Positions 51,676 to 59,193 of a stretch of DNA of 64,000 nucleotides are shown here, piece after piece (position 1 is the stretch's first letter; the number at the start of each line of letters is the position of its first letter). The translations under genes were made by a program, and so were the position numbers. The DNA is from Sinomonas humi (lineage in GTDB: Bacteria; Actinomycetota; Actinomycetes; Actinomycetales; Micrococcaceae). The stretch is taken from contig NZ_JTDL01000098.1 in the NCBI RefSeq assembly GCF_000802235.1, forward strand, positions 83,628-147,627. The letters run 5' to 3'. The notes beneath the pieces were generated by a model that was given only the letters and a program-made list of their open reading frames with translations, did not search any database and was not told the origin of the DNA.

Positions 51676-52398
51676 ATGGACTTGAACAACGCGGTGATGA
51701 TCGTGACGGGCGCCTCCTCGGGGATCGGAGCGTCGACGGCGCGCGCGGCTGCCGAGGCGGGTGCCCGTCTGGTCCTCGCGGCGAGGCGGCACGAGCGGAT
51801 CAGCGAACTCGCGGAGCAGCTCGCGGACGCGATCGCCGTGCGATGCGACGTGACCGAGCCGGCCCAGGTCCGGAACGTCGTGGACGTGGCTCTCGAGCGG
51901 TACGGGCGGGTGGACGTTCTCATCAACAACGCAGGCCAGGGCCTGCACGAGCCCCTCGAGGACGTGGATCCCGAGGACTTCCGCGCCATCCTCGAGCTCA
52001 ACACCGTCGCCCCGCTCGTCGCGATGCAGGCCGTGCTCCCGACGATGCGGGCACAGGGTGCCGGCAGCATCGTCAACGTCAGCTCGGGCACCACCCTCCG
52101 GCCCTTTCCCGGCACCGGGGCGTACGCGGCGTCGAAGGCCGCGCTCAACATGCTGTCCGCGATCGCCCGGGCGGAGTTCGCCGACTCGGGCATCGCCGTC
52201 TCAACCGTCTACCCCTTCATTACCGCCACCGAGTTCCACCAAGTCCTCCGCGCAGGCTCCGGCCCCGCGAGACGCGAAGGTGGGCCGCAGGCGCAGACCC
52301 CCGAAGAGGTCGCAGCGGTCATCCTCGATCTCGTGCGCTCGGGGGCGGAACGGGCCGATCTCCTCCCCACAAGGTTCGGCGGCTCCTACACGGGGTGA
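51676..52398 (+). CDS. Short-chain dehydrogenase/reductase
   Basis: 240 residues from ATG 51676. AVMIVTGASSGIGASTARAA is the NAD(P) motif, DVLINNAGQGLHEPLED and IVNVSSGTTLRPFPGTGAYA with the catalytic Tyr-Lys in AYAASKAALNMLSAIARAEF follow. The C terminus lacks the DGG ending of many reductases and resembles the YdfG/YbbO-like oxidoreductases of unknown substrate. A single-gene unit between two strong hairpins. Confidence 0.88.
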   Translation: MDLNNAVMIVTGASSGIGASTARAAAEAGARLVLAARRHERISELAEQLADAIAVRCDVTEPAQVRNVVDVALERYGRVDVLINNAGQGLHEPLEDVDPEDFRAILELNTVAPLVAMQAVLPTMRAQGAGSIVNVSSGTTLRPFPGTGAYAASKAALNMLSAIARAEFADSGIAVSTVYPFITATEFHQVLRAGSGPARREGGPQAQTPEEVAAVILDLVRSGAERADLLPTRFGGSYTG

Positions 52399-52420
52399 GC
52401 AGCGAGACCGACGACGACGG

Positions 52421-52451
52421 CGGGCGGCACTTCCAGGGAAGTCGCCGCCCG
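52421..52451 (+). terminator. Hairpin after the SDR gene
   Basis: CGGGCGGCACTTCC pairs with GGAAGTCGCCGCCCG with a single bulged C; loop AGG-type. It begins 23 bp past the stop and abuts repeat array D. Confidence 0.7.
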
Positions 52452-52535
52452 TTGGCGTACCCGAGACGGATTCTGGGGTGAGTTGGCGTACCCGAGATGG
52501 GATTTTGAGGGGAGTTCGCGTACCCGAAACGCATA
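52451..52535 (-). repeat. GGGTAC repeat array D
   Basis: Three units starting at 52451, 52482 and 52514. On the plus strand they read GTTGGCGTACCCGAGACGGA, so in minus orientation; this is the only array of the five that is antisense to the gene before it. The third unit has GTTCGCG instead of GTTGGCG. Confidence 0.85.
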
Positions 52536-52823
52536 AGCCCAGCCATGGGAAAAGTCCATACTCGTCGCGCTACAAATCGGGTGATTCGGCTCACCATGGG
52601 CGGGTAATGGGGGTCCATGCACGCGAGGCCCGTCAGGACCCTCCGCTCGCTTTTGCACCCTAGCGAGCAGCGAGGCCCTGTGGGATCGTGAGGTCACGCC
52701 GGGAAGGTCATTGACTTCCGGCGCAGCGCTCCGGCTTCGGAGCTCCGACTCGCCAGTGAGCCGCCGCTCGGGACCGGAGCAAATGTATATCTGAATTCAG
52801 CCTTAACACGGATGGAGGCTCCC
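52536..52823 (+). promoter_or_regulatory. Non-coding region upstream of the gas vesicle operon
   Basis: About 290 bp without a credible gene, between repeat array D and the first operon gene. It should hold the operon promoter. TTGACT (52711-52716) has no -10 at the right distance; AAATGTATATCT (52781-52792) is an A/T-rich -10-like stretch close to the start. A non-housekeeping sigma factor is possible. Nothing here is firm. Confidence 0.4.
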
Positions 52824-53633
52824 GTGGACGGTAGGGCGAAATTGGTGGCCGTATTGCTCGGCGGCTATCTGCTCGGCAGAACCAGAAAAATGAAGCTGGC
52901 CATCACTGTTGCTGGCGCCCTCGGCGGCAGGCAACTCATGACCCATCGAGGAGACATTATCGGCCGGGCCACGAAGGCCTTGGATTCGTCTCCGGAGGCG
53001 AAACGCCTCGTTGAGCAAGTAACTGGAACACTCGCACAGGCGGCACGCGGCGCGGCGATTTCGGCAGCAGCAAAGGGCGTCGGCTCGCTCAGCGAGAACC
53101 TGCAGAATCGGGCCGAAAAGCTCAAGGCGCCGAAGGAAGCCGCCGGTCAGGCGGCCGGCACGGCGAAGGAGACCGCGGGACAGGCGGCGGGTACCGTCGG
53201 CTCTGCCGCGGGCCTGGCCACCGCGGCTCTGCGCAAGCGGCCCAAGGGAGGCAAGCCCGAAGAGGAGACCTCCCAGGAAGAGTCGCCGGAAGGAGAAGCC
53301 GAGGGCCAGGAACCCGAGGACGAATACGACGAGGACCAGGAGTCGGAGGACGAAGGCGAGGACGAACAGCGCGAGGACGAGGAGCAAGGGTCCGAGGACG
53401 AGGAGGAGGAGCCTGAGCGACCGGCCGCCCGTCAGGACCGCGGCGGTTCGGATCGGGGAGGATCCGATCGGGGCGGCTCCGGGGGCAGCCAAGGCGGCTC
53501 GGGTGGTCAGAAGCCGATTCAACGGCCAGCCCGCCCCCGTCCCTCAGGGGCGCGTCCCGGTGGTGAGCGTCGCAGCGCTCCCCGGCGCGCGACGTCGTCC
53601 GGCCGTTCGTCCGGGAAGCCGTCGTCCGAATAG
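52824..53633 (+). CDS. gvpY: Gas vesicle accessory protein, GvpY-like
   Basis: I place the start at GTG 52824 because GGAGG lies five bases upstream; ATG 52812 would put that sequence inside the gene. About 269 residues. Two short hydrophobic stretches near the N terminus (KLVAVLLGGYLLGR, KLAITVAGALGGRQ) are followed by an amphipathic part with AAGQAAGTAKETAGQAAGTV repeats. Next comes a strongly acidic low-complexity section holding QEPEDEYDEDQ, and last a basic Gly/Arg/Pro-rich tail (DRGGSDRGGSDRGGSGGS). Proteins of this layout precede gvpZ in actinobacterial gas vesicle clusters and are often mislabelled DNA primase. Function unknown; the symbol follows Streptomyces usage by position. Confidence 0.7.
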   Translation: MDGRAKLVAVLLGGYLLGRTRKMKLAITVAGALGGRQLMTHRGDIIGRATKALDSSPEAKRLVEQVTGTLAQAARGAAISAAAKGVGSLSENLQNRAEKLKAPKEAAGQAAGTAKETAGQAAGTVGSAAGLATAALRKRPKGGKPEEETSQEESPEGEAEGQEPEDEYDEDQESEDEGEDEQREDEEQGSEDEEEEPERPAARQDRGGSDRGGSDRGGSGGSQGGSGGQKPIQRPARPRPSGARPGGERRSAPRRATSSGRSSGKPSSE

Positions 53634-53657
53634 ACCTCTCGTCAGAGGAGACACGCC

Positions 53658-54938
53658 ATGGAGGCAAAGGCAGACTCCGGCACGCTCACCGACAAGCTCG
53701 GTCTGGGCGGCCTGAAGGACGCGGCGGGCAGCTTCGCGTCGTCGCTCGTGAACAATGGCATTGGCAAGGTCAGCGACAAGGTCGAGGGCATCACCGACAA
53801 GCTCAGTGACTTCACCGACGGCAAGTCCTCGGGGCCGAGCATCAAGGACAAAGCCGTCAGCGAGGGCATCAAAGCGAAGGTGCAGGGCAAGAACCCGGCC
53901 CTCGCCGCGGTCGGTGGCGCATTCAGCGGTGTCAAGGACAAGGTGAAGGACGCCGCTCAGGCGGTCACGGGCCGCGGGAGCCGTGGCAGCCGGAAACAGA
54001 AGCTGGTCAATATCGTCGAATGGGTCGACGTGGGCGTGCCTGTCAAGGTCGCCTACAACCAGTGGACCGAATTCGAAGAGTGGTCGGACTTCATGAAGAA
54101 GGTCAAGAACGTCGAGTATGACGAGGACCAGGGAAAGGTCTCCTTCAAGGGCCAGGTATTCCTCTCCCACCGCACCTGGGAATCGCAAATCAAGGAGATG
54201 ATTCCGGACACCAGGATCATCTGGAAGTCCAAGGGGCAAAAAGGTCACCTTGACGGCGCCGTGACATTCCACGAGTACGGACCTCAGCTGACAAAAATCT
54301 GTGCGGTTGTCGAGTATTACCCTCAAGGATTCTTTGAGAAGACAGCACAGATATGGCGTGCCGTAGGAAGACGCGTGCGAGTTGAACTCAAGCGCTATGT
54401 CCGCCACGTCATGACGTCGACAATCCTCGACCCCGAGGGGACCGAGGGGTGGCGCGGCGAAATCCGCGACGGCGAGATCGTGCGCACGCACGAGGAAGTC
54501 GTGGAGGAGGAGCAGCGCCAGGCCGACGAGGATCGGAGGCGCGCCGAAGAAGAAGAGCCCCAGGAGGGAGAGGACCGGGAAGGCCAGGAGCAGGGCGAAG
54601 AAGAAGAGCCTGAGGACGAGTACGACGAGGGCGAGGAAGAGCCCGAGGACGAGTACGACGAAGGCACCGACCAAGACCAGGCCGACCGTGGAGACCGCGG
54701 CGAAAACCGCGGCGAAGGCGAATACGAAGACGAAGAGGAGGGCGGCGAAGAGGAGGGCGAAGAGCCTGAGGACGAGTACGACGACGAAGGCGAATACGAG
54801 GAAGACGAAGACGAGGGCGAAGAGCCCGAGGACGAGTACGACGACGAAGACGAGGGCGAAGAGCCCGAAGACGACGAGGCCGAGGACCGGGATGCCGGTC
54901 AGAGTCGCCAGCCGTCCGGGAGCCAGGGGCGCCGATGA
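53658..54938 (+). CDS. gvpZ: Gas vesicle accessory protein with SRPBCC domain, GvpZ-like
   Basis: 426 residues, GAGGAG before the ATG. Residues 1-110 are helical with Lys/Asp-rich repeats. An SRPBCC (polyketide cyclase-like) domain covers about 114-260: VNIVEWVDVGVPVKVAYNQW, TEFEEWSDFMKKVKNVEYDE, HRTWESQIKEMIPDTRIIWK. The last 130 residues are an acidic tail with four near-identical EPEDEYD motifs and a fifth EPEDD. The same motif occurs once in the GvpY-like protein. The SRPBCC-coding part is less GC-rich than the tails. It may bind a hydrophobic ligand or cap nascent vesicles; this is inference. Confidence 0.78.
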   Translation: MEAKADSGTLTDKLGLGGLKDAAGSFASSLVNNGIGKVSDKVEGITDKLSDFTDGKSSGPSIKDKAVSEGIKAKVQGKNPALAAVGGAFSGVKDKVKDAAQAVTGRGSRGSRKQKLVNIVEWVDVGVPVKVAYNQWTEFEEWSDFMKKVKNVEYDEDQGKVSFKGQVFLSHRTWESQIKEMIPDTRIIWKSKGQKGHLDGAVTFHEYGPQLTKICAVVEYYPQGFFEKTAQIWRAVGRRVRVELKRYVRHVMTSTILDPEGTEGWRGEIRDGEIVRTHEEVVEEEQRQADEDRRRAEEEEPQEGEDREGQEQGEEEEPEDEYDEGEEEPEDEYDEGTDQDQADRGDRGENRGEGEYEDEEEGGEEEGEEPEDEYDDEGEYEEDEDEGEEPEDEYDDEDEGEEPEDDEAEDRDAGQSRQPSGSQGRR

Positions 54939-55005
54939 CCGGTGCCGCGAATTCGATGATGTCCAACCTGACCCTTCCGTCTAGAGCCAAGCTAGGAGCG
55001 GATTC

Positions 55006-55410
55006 ATGAGCAGCACGGCCATGCAGCCACGAGGTGGTTACCTCGACCGCCCGCATTCCAGTTCCCTCGCCGATGTCCTCAACGTCATTCTCGACAAAGG
55101 CCTCGTGATCGACGCGTACGTGCGCGTATCGCTCGTCGGCATTGAGATCCTCACGATCGACGCAAGGATCGTCATTGCGAGCGTGGACACCTACCTGCGC
55201 TTCGCAGAGGCTACGAACCGCCTCGACCTCGCGCAGCAAGGAGGCAAGGGCCTCCCCGACATGATCGGGGACATGTCCGAGGGCGGATCGCACGGCAAGA
55301 CCAAAGGCGTGATCGGCGGTGTGAAGGACGCGCTCGTCGGCGACCGGGACAAGGACGACGGCGACAAGGAAGAAGCGCGTCCATCTCGCCGGCGGAGGGA
55401 TGAAGGGTAG
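55006..55410 (+). CDS. gvpA: Gas vesicle structural protein GvpA
   Basis: 134 residues, AGGAG before the ATG. The core is unmistakable: [40 protein letters not shown] and [17 protein letters not shown], about residues 19-75. GvpA assembles into the ribbed shell of the vesicle. It has the actinobacterial-type C-terminal extension of about 60 residues, here Gly/Lys/Asp-rich and highly charged ([20 protein letters not shown]). It is the best candidate for the major shell protein among three GvpA-type proteins in the operon. Confidence 0.93.
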   Translation: MSSTAMQPRGGYLDRPHSSSLADVLNVILDKGLVIDAYVRVSLVGIEILTIDARIVIASVDTYLRFAEATNRLDLAQQGGKGLPDMIGDMSEGGSHGKTKGVIGGVKDALVGDRDKDDGDKEEARPSRRRRDEG

Positions 55411-55412
55411 GC

Positions 55413-56162
55413 ATGGAGAATCCATCGGAGATTTCCACGAACCTGTACGTCTACGGGGTCGTCCCTGCCGAAGCCGAGATCCCTCGCCTCACTGGCCTCC
55501 GGGGCGAAGAAATCGTGACGGTGCCTTCCGAAGCGCACGCGGCACTCGTGTCACCGCTCCCTGATCCGGAGACGATCGGCACTCCCGATGACCTCATGGC
55601 GCATAGCTCGGTCCTGGATCAGATCGCCGCGACGGCACCTGTGCTTCCGATGGTCTTCGGGACGGTCGTCCCGAACGCCGAGACCCTTACGGACGAAGTC
55701 CTCGATCCGCAGTACGGCCTCTACGAGGAGAACCTACGGCGCATAGGCGATGCTGCCCAGTTCTCCTTGCAAGCCCGATTCGTCCGTGACGCAGTCCTCG
55801 CCGAGCTCATCAACGAGGAACCGGAGATCGCCTCACTTCGCGAGGCGATCTACGGGACCTCGGAGGATGAGACCCGGAACGAGCGGATTCGCCTCGGGGA
55901 ACTGATCGTCCAAGGGCTCCAGCGAAAGGCCGCGGACGAGGCTCCTCGCATCCGCTCCGCCCTCGAGCCCCTGGCCAGAGAGACGGTAGAGCGCGAGGCC
56001 AGCCAAGCCGAGGACGTCCTCGATCTCGCGGTGCTGGTCGAGAGACCTCGTCAGGCGGAGTTCGAACAGACGGCTGAGGCGTTGGCCCAAGAAGGCGCGG
56101 GGCGTATCACGTTCCGCCTCATCGGGCCGCAGGCACCCTACGACTTCACGGGGGAGGTCTGA
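55413..56162 (+). CDS. gvpF: Gas vesicle protein GvpF/GvpL family
   Basis: 249 residues. N-terminal NLYVYGVVPAEAEIPRLTGL is the GvpF/L ferredoxin-like start; AHSSVLDQIAATAPVLPMVF and GTVVPNAE and VLDLAVLVERPRQAEFEQTA are further family segments, and FRLIGPQAPYDFTGEV is the conserved end. These proteins are minor shell or assembly components that bind GvpA. One of two paralogues in the operon (the other at 59190). Starts two bases after gvpA and shares one base with gvpG. Confidence 0.92.
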   Translation: MENPSEISTNLYVYGVVPAEAEIPRLTGLRGEEIVTVPSEAHAALVSPLPDPETIGTPDDLMAHSSVLDQIAATAPVLPMVFGTVVPNAETLTDEVLDPQYGLYEENLRRIGDAAQFSLQARFVRDAVLAELINEEPEIASLREAIYGTSEDETRNERIRLGELIVQGLQRKAADEAPRIRSALEPLARETVEREASQAEDVLDLAVLVERPRQAEFEQTAEALAQEGAGRITFRLIGPQAPYDFTGEV

Positions 56163-56410
56163 TGGGTCTCATCTCGGGCCTCTTCGGACTTCCGCTGGCT
56201 CCGGCGCGGGGGGTTGTCTGGGTCGCCGAGCGTCTGCAGGAGGAGGCAGAGCGCCAGTATTACGACCCGGGCACGATCCGGCGCGACCTTCAAGCGGTAG
56301 CCGCCGCGCGAGACGAGGGCAGCATTTCGGAAGAGGAGGCGGCCGAGCTGGAGCGCGAGCTCGTGGCCCGCCTCCTCGAGGGCAACGCCCGACGACGGAA
56401 GGGCGGCTGA
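56162..56410 (+). CDS. gvpG: Gas vesicle protein GvpG
   Basis: 82 residues. GLISGLFGLPLAPARGVVWV and AERLQEEAERQYYDPGTIRR with the following coiled-coil-prone EEEAAELERELVARLLEG are the whole GvpG family. Essential assembly factor in other gas vesicle clusters. Its ATG shares one base with the gvpF stop and its stop one base with gvpO. Confidence 0.92.
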   Translation: MGLISGLFGLPLAPARGVVWVAERLQEEAERQYYDPGTIRRDLQAVAAARDEGSISEEEAAELERELVARLLEGNARRRKGG

Positions 56411-56973
56411 TGGCAGACGAAGAGCAGCGGGCGGCGCCGCCCCACCGCGGTGAGCGTGATCGTGACCGCGAAGAGGCACCGCGGGAGCGTGATCGAGACC
56501 GCGAAGGGCCACCGCGCCGAACGAGGCCACCGGGCGAGAGGCCTACCCGACCCCGGCCCAAGCCGGACGAGCGGGAGCAGCGGGAGCAGCGCGACGAACA
56601 GCCCCGCCGCCGCGAGCGCGAGGACCGGAATGAGCGGGATGACCGCGACGAGCGAGATGAGCGCGACGAGCGGGAGGACCAGGATCGCGAGCGAGAGCAG
56701 CCCGCGAAGAAGGGCCTCAGTACTACGCGTCTGGCTCAGAGCGCGGTCGCGCAGCTCCAGCAGCTGACGACGCGTGACATCGAGGCCGTCGTTGGGATGT
56801 CCCGCAACGAAAACGGCAACCTGACGGTGATTCTTGAGGTGGTGGAGAGCGCTCATTTCCCCGATTCGGCGGACATCATGGCCGAGTACTCTGTGGAGGT
56901 AGACCCTCAGGGGGACCTTGTGGGCTACTCGAGAGGCCCCAGATACCAGAGGGGCCGACCTACCGGCAAGTGA
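56410..56973 (+). CDS. gvpO: Gas vesicle protein GvpO with a long charged N terminus
   Basis: 187 residues. The GvpO domain is the C-terminal 85: LAQSAVAQLQQLTTRDIEAV, VGMSRNENGNLTVILEVVES, AEYSVEVDPQGDLVGYSRGP and RYQRG. The first 100 residues consist almost only of Arg, Asp, Glu and Pro in short repeats (DRDREE, RERDRDREG, DERDERDERED). GvpO is needed for gvp expression or assembly in haloarchaea and Streptomyces. After it comes a 136-bp gap, the longest inside the operon from gvpA on, with no obvious promoter. Confidence 0.9.
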   Translation: MADEEQRAAPPHRGERDRDREEAPRERDRDREGPPRRTRPPGERPTRPRPKPDEREQREQRDEQPRRREREDRNERDDRDERDERDEREDQDREREQPAKKGLSTTRLAQSAVAQLQQLTTRDIEAVVGMSRNENGNLTVILEVVESAHFPDSADIMAEYSVEVDPQGDLVGYSRGPRYQRGRPTGK

Positions 56974-57109
56974 GCCGAGGCCGGCAAGTAAGCCAGGCCG
57001 GAAGACCATCTGAATCAGCAACAACCCGGACCAGCAACACCAGGCGATCAGCAATAGCCAGTCAGAGAAGAGTGGGAGTCGGCGCAACCAGACAGGCGGA
57101 TTCGGTCGG

Positions 57110-57835
57110 ATGAGCAGCGAAAGCGAAAGCTCCGAGCCAGGGCAGTCCGTGCCAAGGGCGGACGCGAGTCCTCCTGCGTCCGGCGAAGCTCCCGGCCCCG
57201 GCCGCGGATCCGGTTCCCAGCGCGGGTCCGAGTCCGCGTCCGGCCCCCGCGAGTCCAATTCGCCCTCGGCACCTTCGCCCTCGGCACCTTCCCCCTCGGC
57301 GCCGCGCTCCGACGTCGTCCCCTATTCCTCCCGAAGCCAGGCCGCTTCGCCCTACCCTCAACGCCAGGGGTCGTCGCGCCAGCCGATGCAGCCCGAGCGG
57401 AGCCGCGAGGGCACGCTCGAACACCTCATCGAGACCCTGCTCGACAAGGGTCTCGTCATCAATGCGGACATCACCGTTTCACTCGCGGGGGTCGAGCTCC
57501 TGGGGATCCGCATCCGGGCGGCGCTCGCCTCGCTCGAGACTGCCGCGCGCTATGGCCTCGACTTCCCGATGGGCACCAACCGGAATACGTCCGCGTGGGA
57601 CAACGCGATGGAGCAGAAGGAGACGTGCCCGCAGTGCGGCAAGAGCTCCCCGGTCGATCAGCTCCTCTACGAGTTCTGCCCCTGGTGCGGATGGCGGAGC
57701 GCGCTCGCGCTTCAGGGCGGAAATGCGCATAACGACGGCGCCCATAACGAGGACCCCCATAACGACGACGGCGACCGCGAGCCTGACAAGGCACCCAAGC
57801 GTCAGTCTGGCAAGGGCGAAGGGGCCGAGGGCTGA
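57110..57835 (+). CDS. gvpJ: GvpA/GvpJ-family protein with C-terminal zinc ribbon
   Basis: 241 residues. The first 100 are Ser/Pro-rich and unstructured. Residues 101-153 are a GvpA-type domain: GTLEHLIETLLDKGLVINAD, ITVSLAGVELLGIRIRAALA, SLETAARYGLDFP. Then CPQCG (Cys 173, Cys 176) and CPWCG (Cys 190, Cys 193) form a compact four-Cys zinc ribbon, followed by repeats AHNDGAHNEDPHNDDGD that could also hold metal. GvpJ-type proteins cap the vesicle ends or seed them. A zinc ribbon on this family is unusual to my knowledge. The symbol is by family; it could equally be called GvpS. Confidence 0.8.
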   Translation: MSSESESSEPGQSVPRADASPPASGEAPGPGRGSGSQRGSESASGPRESNSPSAPSPSAPSPSAPRSDVVPYSSRSQAASPYPQRQGSSRQPMQPERSREGTLEHLIETLLDKGLVINADITVSLAGVELLGIRIRAALASLETAARYGLDFPMGTNRNTSAWDNAMEQKETCPQCGKSSPVDQLLYEFCPWCGWRSALALQGGNAHNDGAHNEDPHNDDGDREPDKAPKRQSGKGEGAEG

Positions 57836-58873
57836 ATGGCCGCCAATTCCCCCGAGCGCTCACAGCGCCCACCCCTGACGCCGAGGCGCGACTCCGAAGC
57901 AACGCTGTCCGGGCTCCTCGACGTGGTCCTCAACAAGGGGGTGTACCTCGACCTCGACGCGATCGTCACGGTGGCCGAGGTACCGCTCATCGGAATCAGC
58001 CTGCGAGCCGTGCTTGCGGGCATGGAGACGATGCTCGAGTACGGGATGATGGACGACTGGGACGAGCGCACCCGTGCGTGGGCGCGCCGATCGCTTCCGT
58101 CCGGCCTCGAACTGGACGAGCACGAGGAGATCATCACGCGGATGCCCGGCTCTGCGTTCCGGGACGAGCTGCCGAACGGCGTGTGGCAGCCAGGGACCGT
58201 GTTCCTCACGACCCGACGGCTCCTCGTTTACCGCAGCGAGCCCGCCACGCTCCTGTGGGAGGCGCCGATCAGCGCGATTGCCCACCTCGGGATCGTGCGG
58301 GAGCGGACGGTCGGCGGCGAGGAGGCCCAGCGTCTCGCCGTCATGCTGGACGACGGCGCCACGGCTCGCCTCACTGCCGCGAGGCCTGAGATTCTGCGGG
58401 ATCGGCTCGCGGAAGCCCGCTCCGGACGCATGGCCTCAGGGCTGACGGGTGCGTCGGGACGGTCTGCCGGCGAGGTGCCGCACGGCGAGGAGGCTCGGCC
58501 GCCGAGTGGGGCGAGTGGGGCCGCAGAGGAGGGCGAGCTCTGGTTCGCGGAGGCGCGGGCCGGGGGCCATGCGTGGCGGCGGGGCATTGGGCGCTGGGAC
58601 AGTGCCGAGGGGTTCACATGGACGGGCGACGGCGATCGACGGCCAGCGGTGCGTGTCGCACCGTCGGAGATTCACGGGGTCCGGGACGTCCCCTCGGAGA
58701 GTGCGGCGCAGCCAGCGGGGCTCCCCGGGGAAGCCGAGCCGTTCATCCTGAGAACAGCCCGGGGCGACATCCCGCTCGCGACCGCGGACCCTGCCCGCTG
58801 GCGCGCTTGGCTCGAGCAGCAAGGACGCGAGCAGCCAAGACCCGAGCAGCTAAGACCCAAGGAGGGCCGGTGA
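57836..58873 (+). CDS. GvpA/S-type domain fused to a GRAM/PH-like domain
   Basis: 345 residues, ATG directly after the previous stop. Residues 22-72 are a GvpA-type domain (EATLSGLLDVVLNKGVYLDL, DAIVTVAEVPLIGISLRAVL, AGMETMLEYGMMDDW). Residues 92-195 look like a GRAM or bacterial PH-like domain: ELDEHEEIITRMPGSAFRD, WQPGTVFLTTRRLLVYRSEP, LLWEAPISAIAHLGIVRERT. After a linker, residues 225-335 repeat the same pattern more weakly (RRPAVRVAPSEIHGVRDV, FILRTARGDIPLATADPARW). PH-like domains bind lipids or proteins, so this may tether or recruit a gas vesicle component. GvpJ/GvpS naming is uncertain. Confidence 0.8.
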   Translation: MAANSPERSQRPPLTPRRDSEATLSGLLDVVLNKGVYLDLDAIVTVAEVPLIGISLRAVLAGMETMLEYGMMDDWDERTRAWARRSLPSGLELDEHEEIITRMPGSAFRDELPNGVWQPGTVFLTTRRLLVYRSEPATLLWEAPISAIAHLGIVRERTVGGEEAQRLAVMLDDGATARLTAARPEILRDRLAEARSGRMASGLTGASGRSAGEVPHGEEARPPSGASGAAEEGELWFAEARAGGHAWRRGIGRWDSAEGFTWTGDGDRRPAVRVAPSEIHGVRDVPSESAAQPAGLPGEAEPFILRTARGDIPLATADPARWRAWLEQQGREQPRPEQLRPKEGR

Positions 58874-59193
58874 ATACTCTGAGGATCGACGAGGACAACC
58901 TCAAGAACGGCATCCTGACGCTCGTCGTGACGCTCGTAGAGGTCATCCAGGAGGCGCTCGAGACGCAGGCGGCGCGCCGCATCGAGGGCGGGACCCTGAC
59001 CGATGAGGAGCAGGAACGACTCGGGAACGCGCTCATGGAACTCGATGAAGCAATGGCCCAGCTCAAACGCGACCACGGGATCAGCGACGCGGTCGACGAA
59101 CTCCGGCGCGGCCTCGACGACGTCGTCGCCGACCTCGTCGACAAGGTGACGAACCCCGACCGCTGGGACGATGCCCGGGGGCAATTGCCGTGA
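58870..59193 (+). CDS. gvpK: Gas vesicle protein GvpK
   Basis: 107 residues from GTG 58870, overlapping the previous stop (GTGA). RIDEDNLKNGILTLVVTLVE, VIQEALETQAARRIEGGTLT and ERLGNALMELDEAMAQLKRD are the GvpK family. GvpK is a small helical minor protein needed for vesicle formation. It overlaps the next gene by four bases. Confidence 0.93.
   Translation: MNTLRIDEDNLKNGILTLVVTLVEVIQEALETQAARRIEGGTLTDEEQERLGNALMELDEAMAQLKRDHGISDAVDELRRGLDDVVADLVDKVTNPDRWDDARGQLP

Noticed and set aside
52386..52697. Small minus-strand ORF between the SDR and gas vesicle genes
   Set aside because: It is mostly made of translated GGGTAC repeats and the terminator hairpin and has no recognisable protein features.
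52711..52792. Sigma-70 promoter of the gas vesicle operon
   Set aside because: TTGACT and the A/T-rich stretch near 52785 are about 65 bp apart, not a usable -35/-10 pair.
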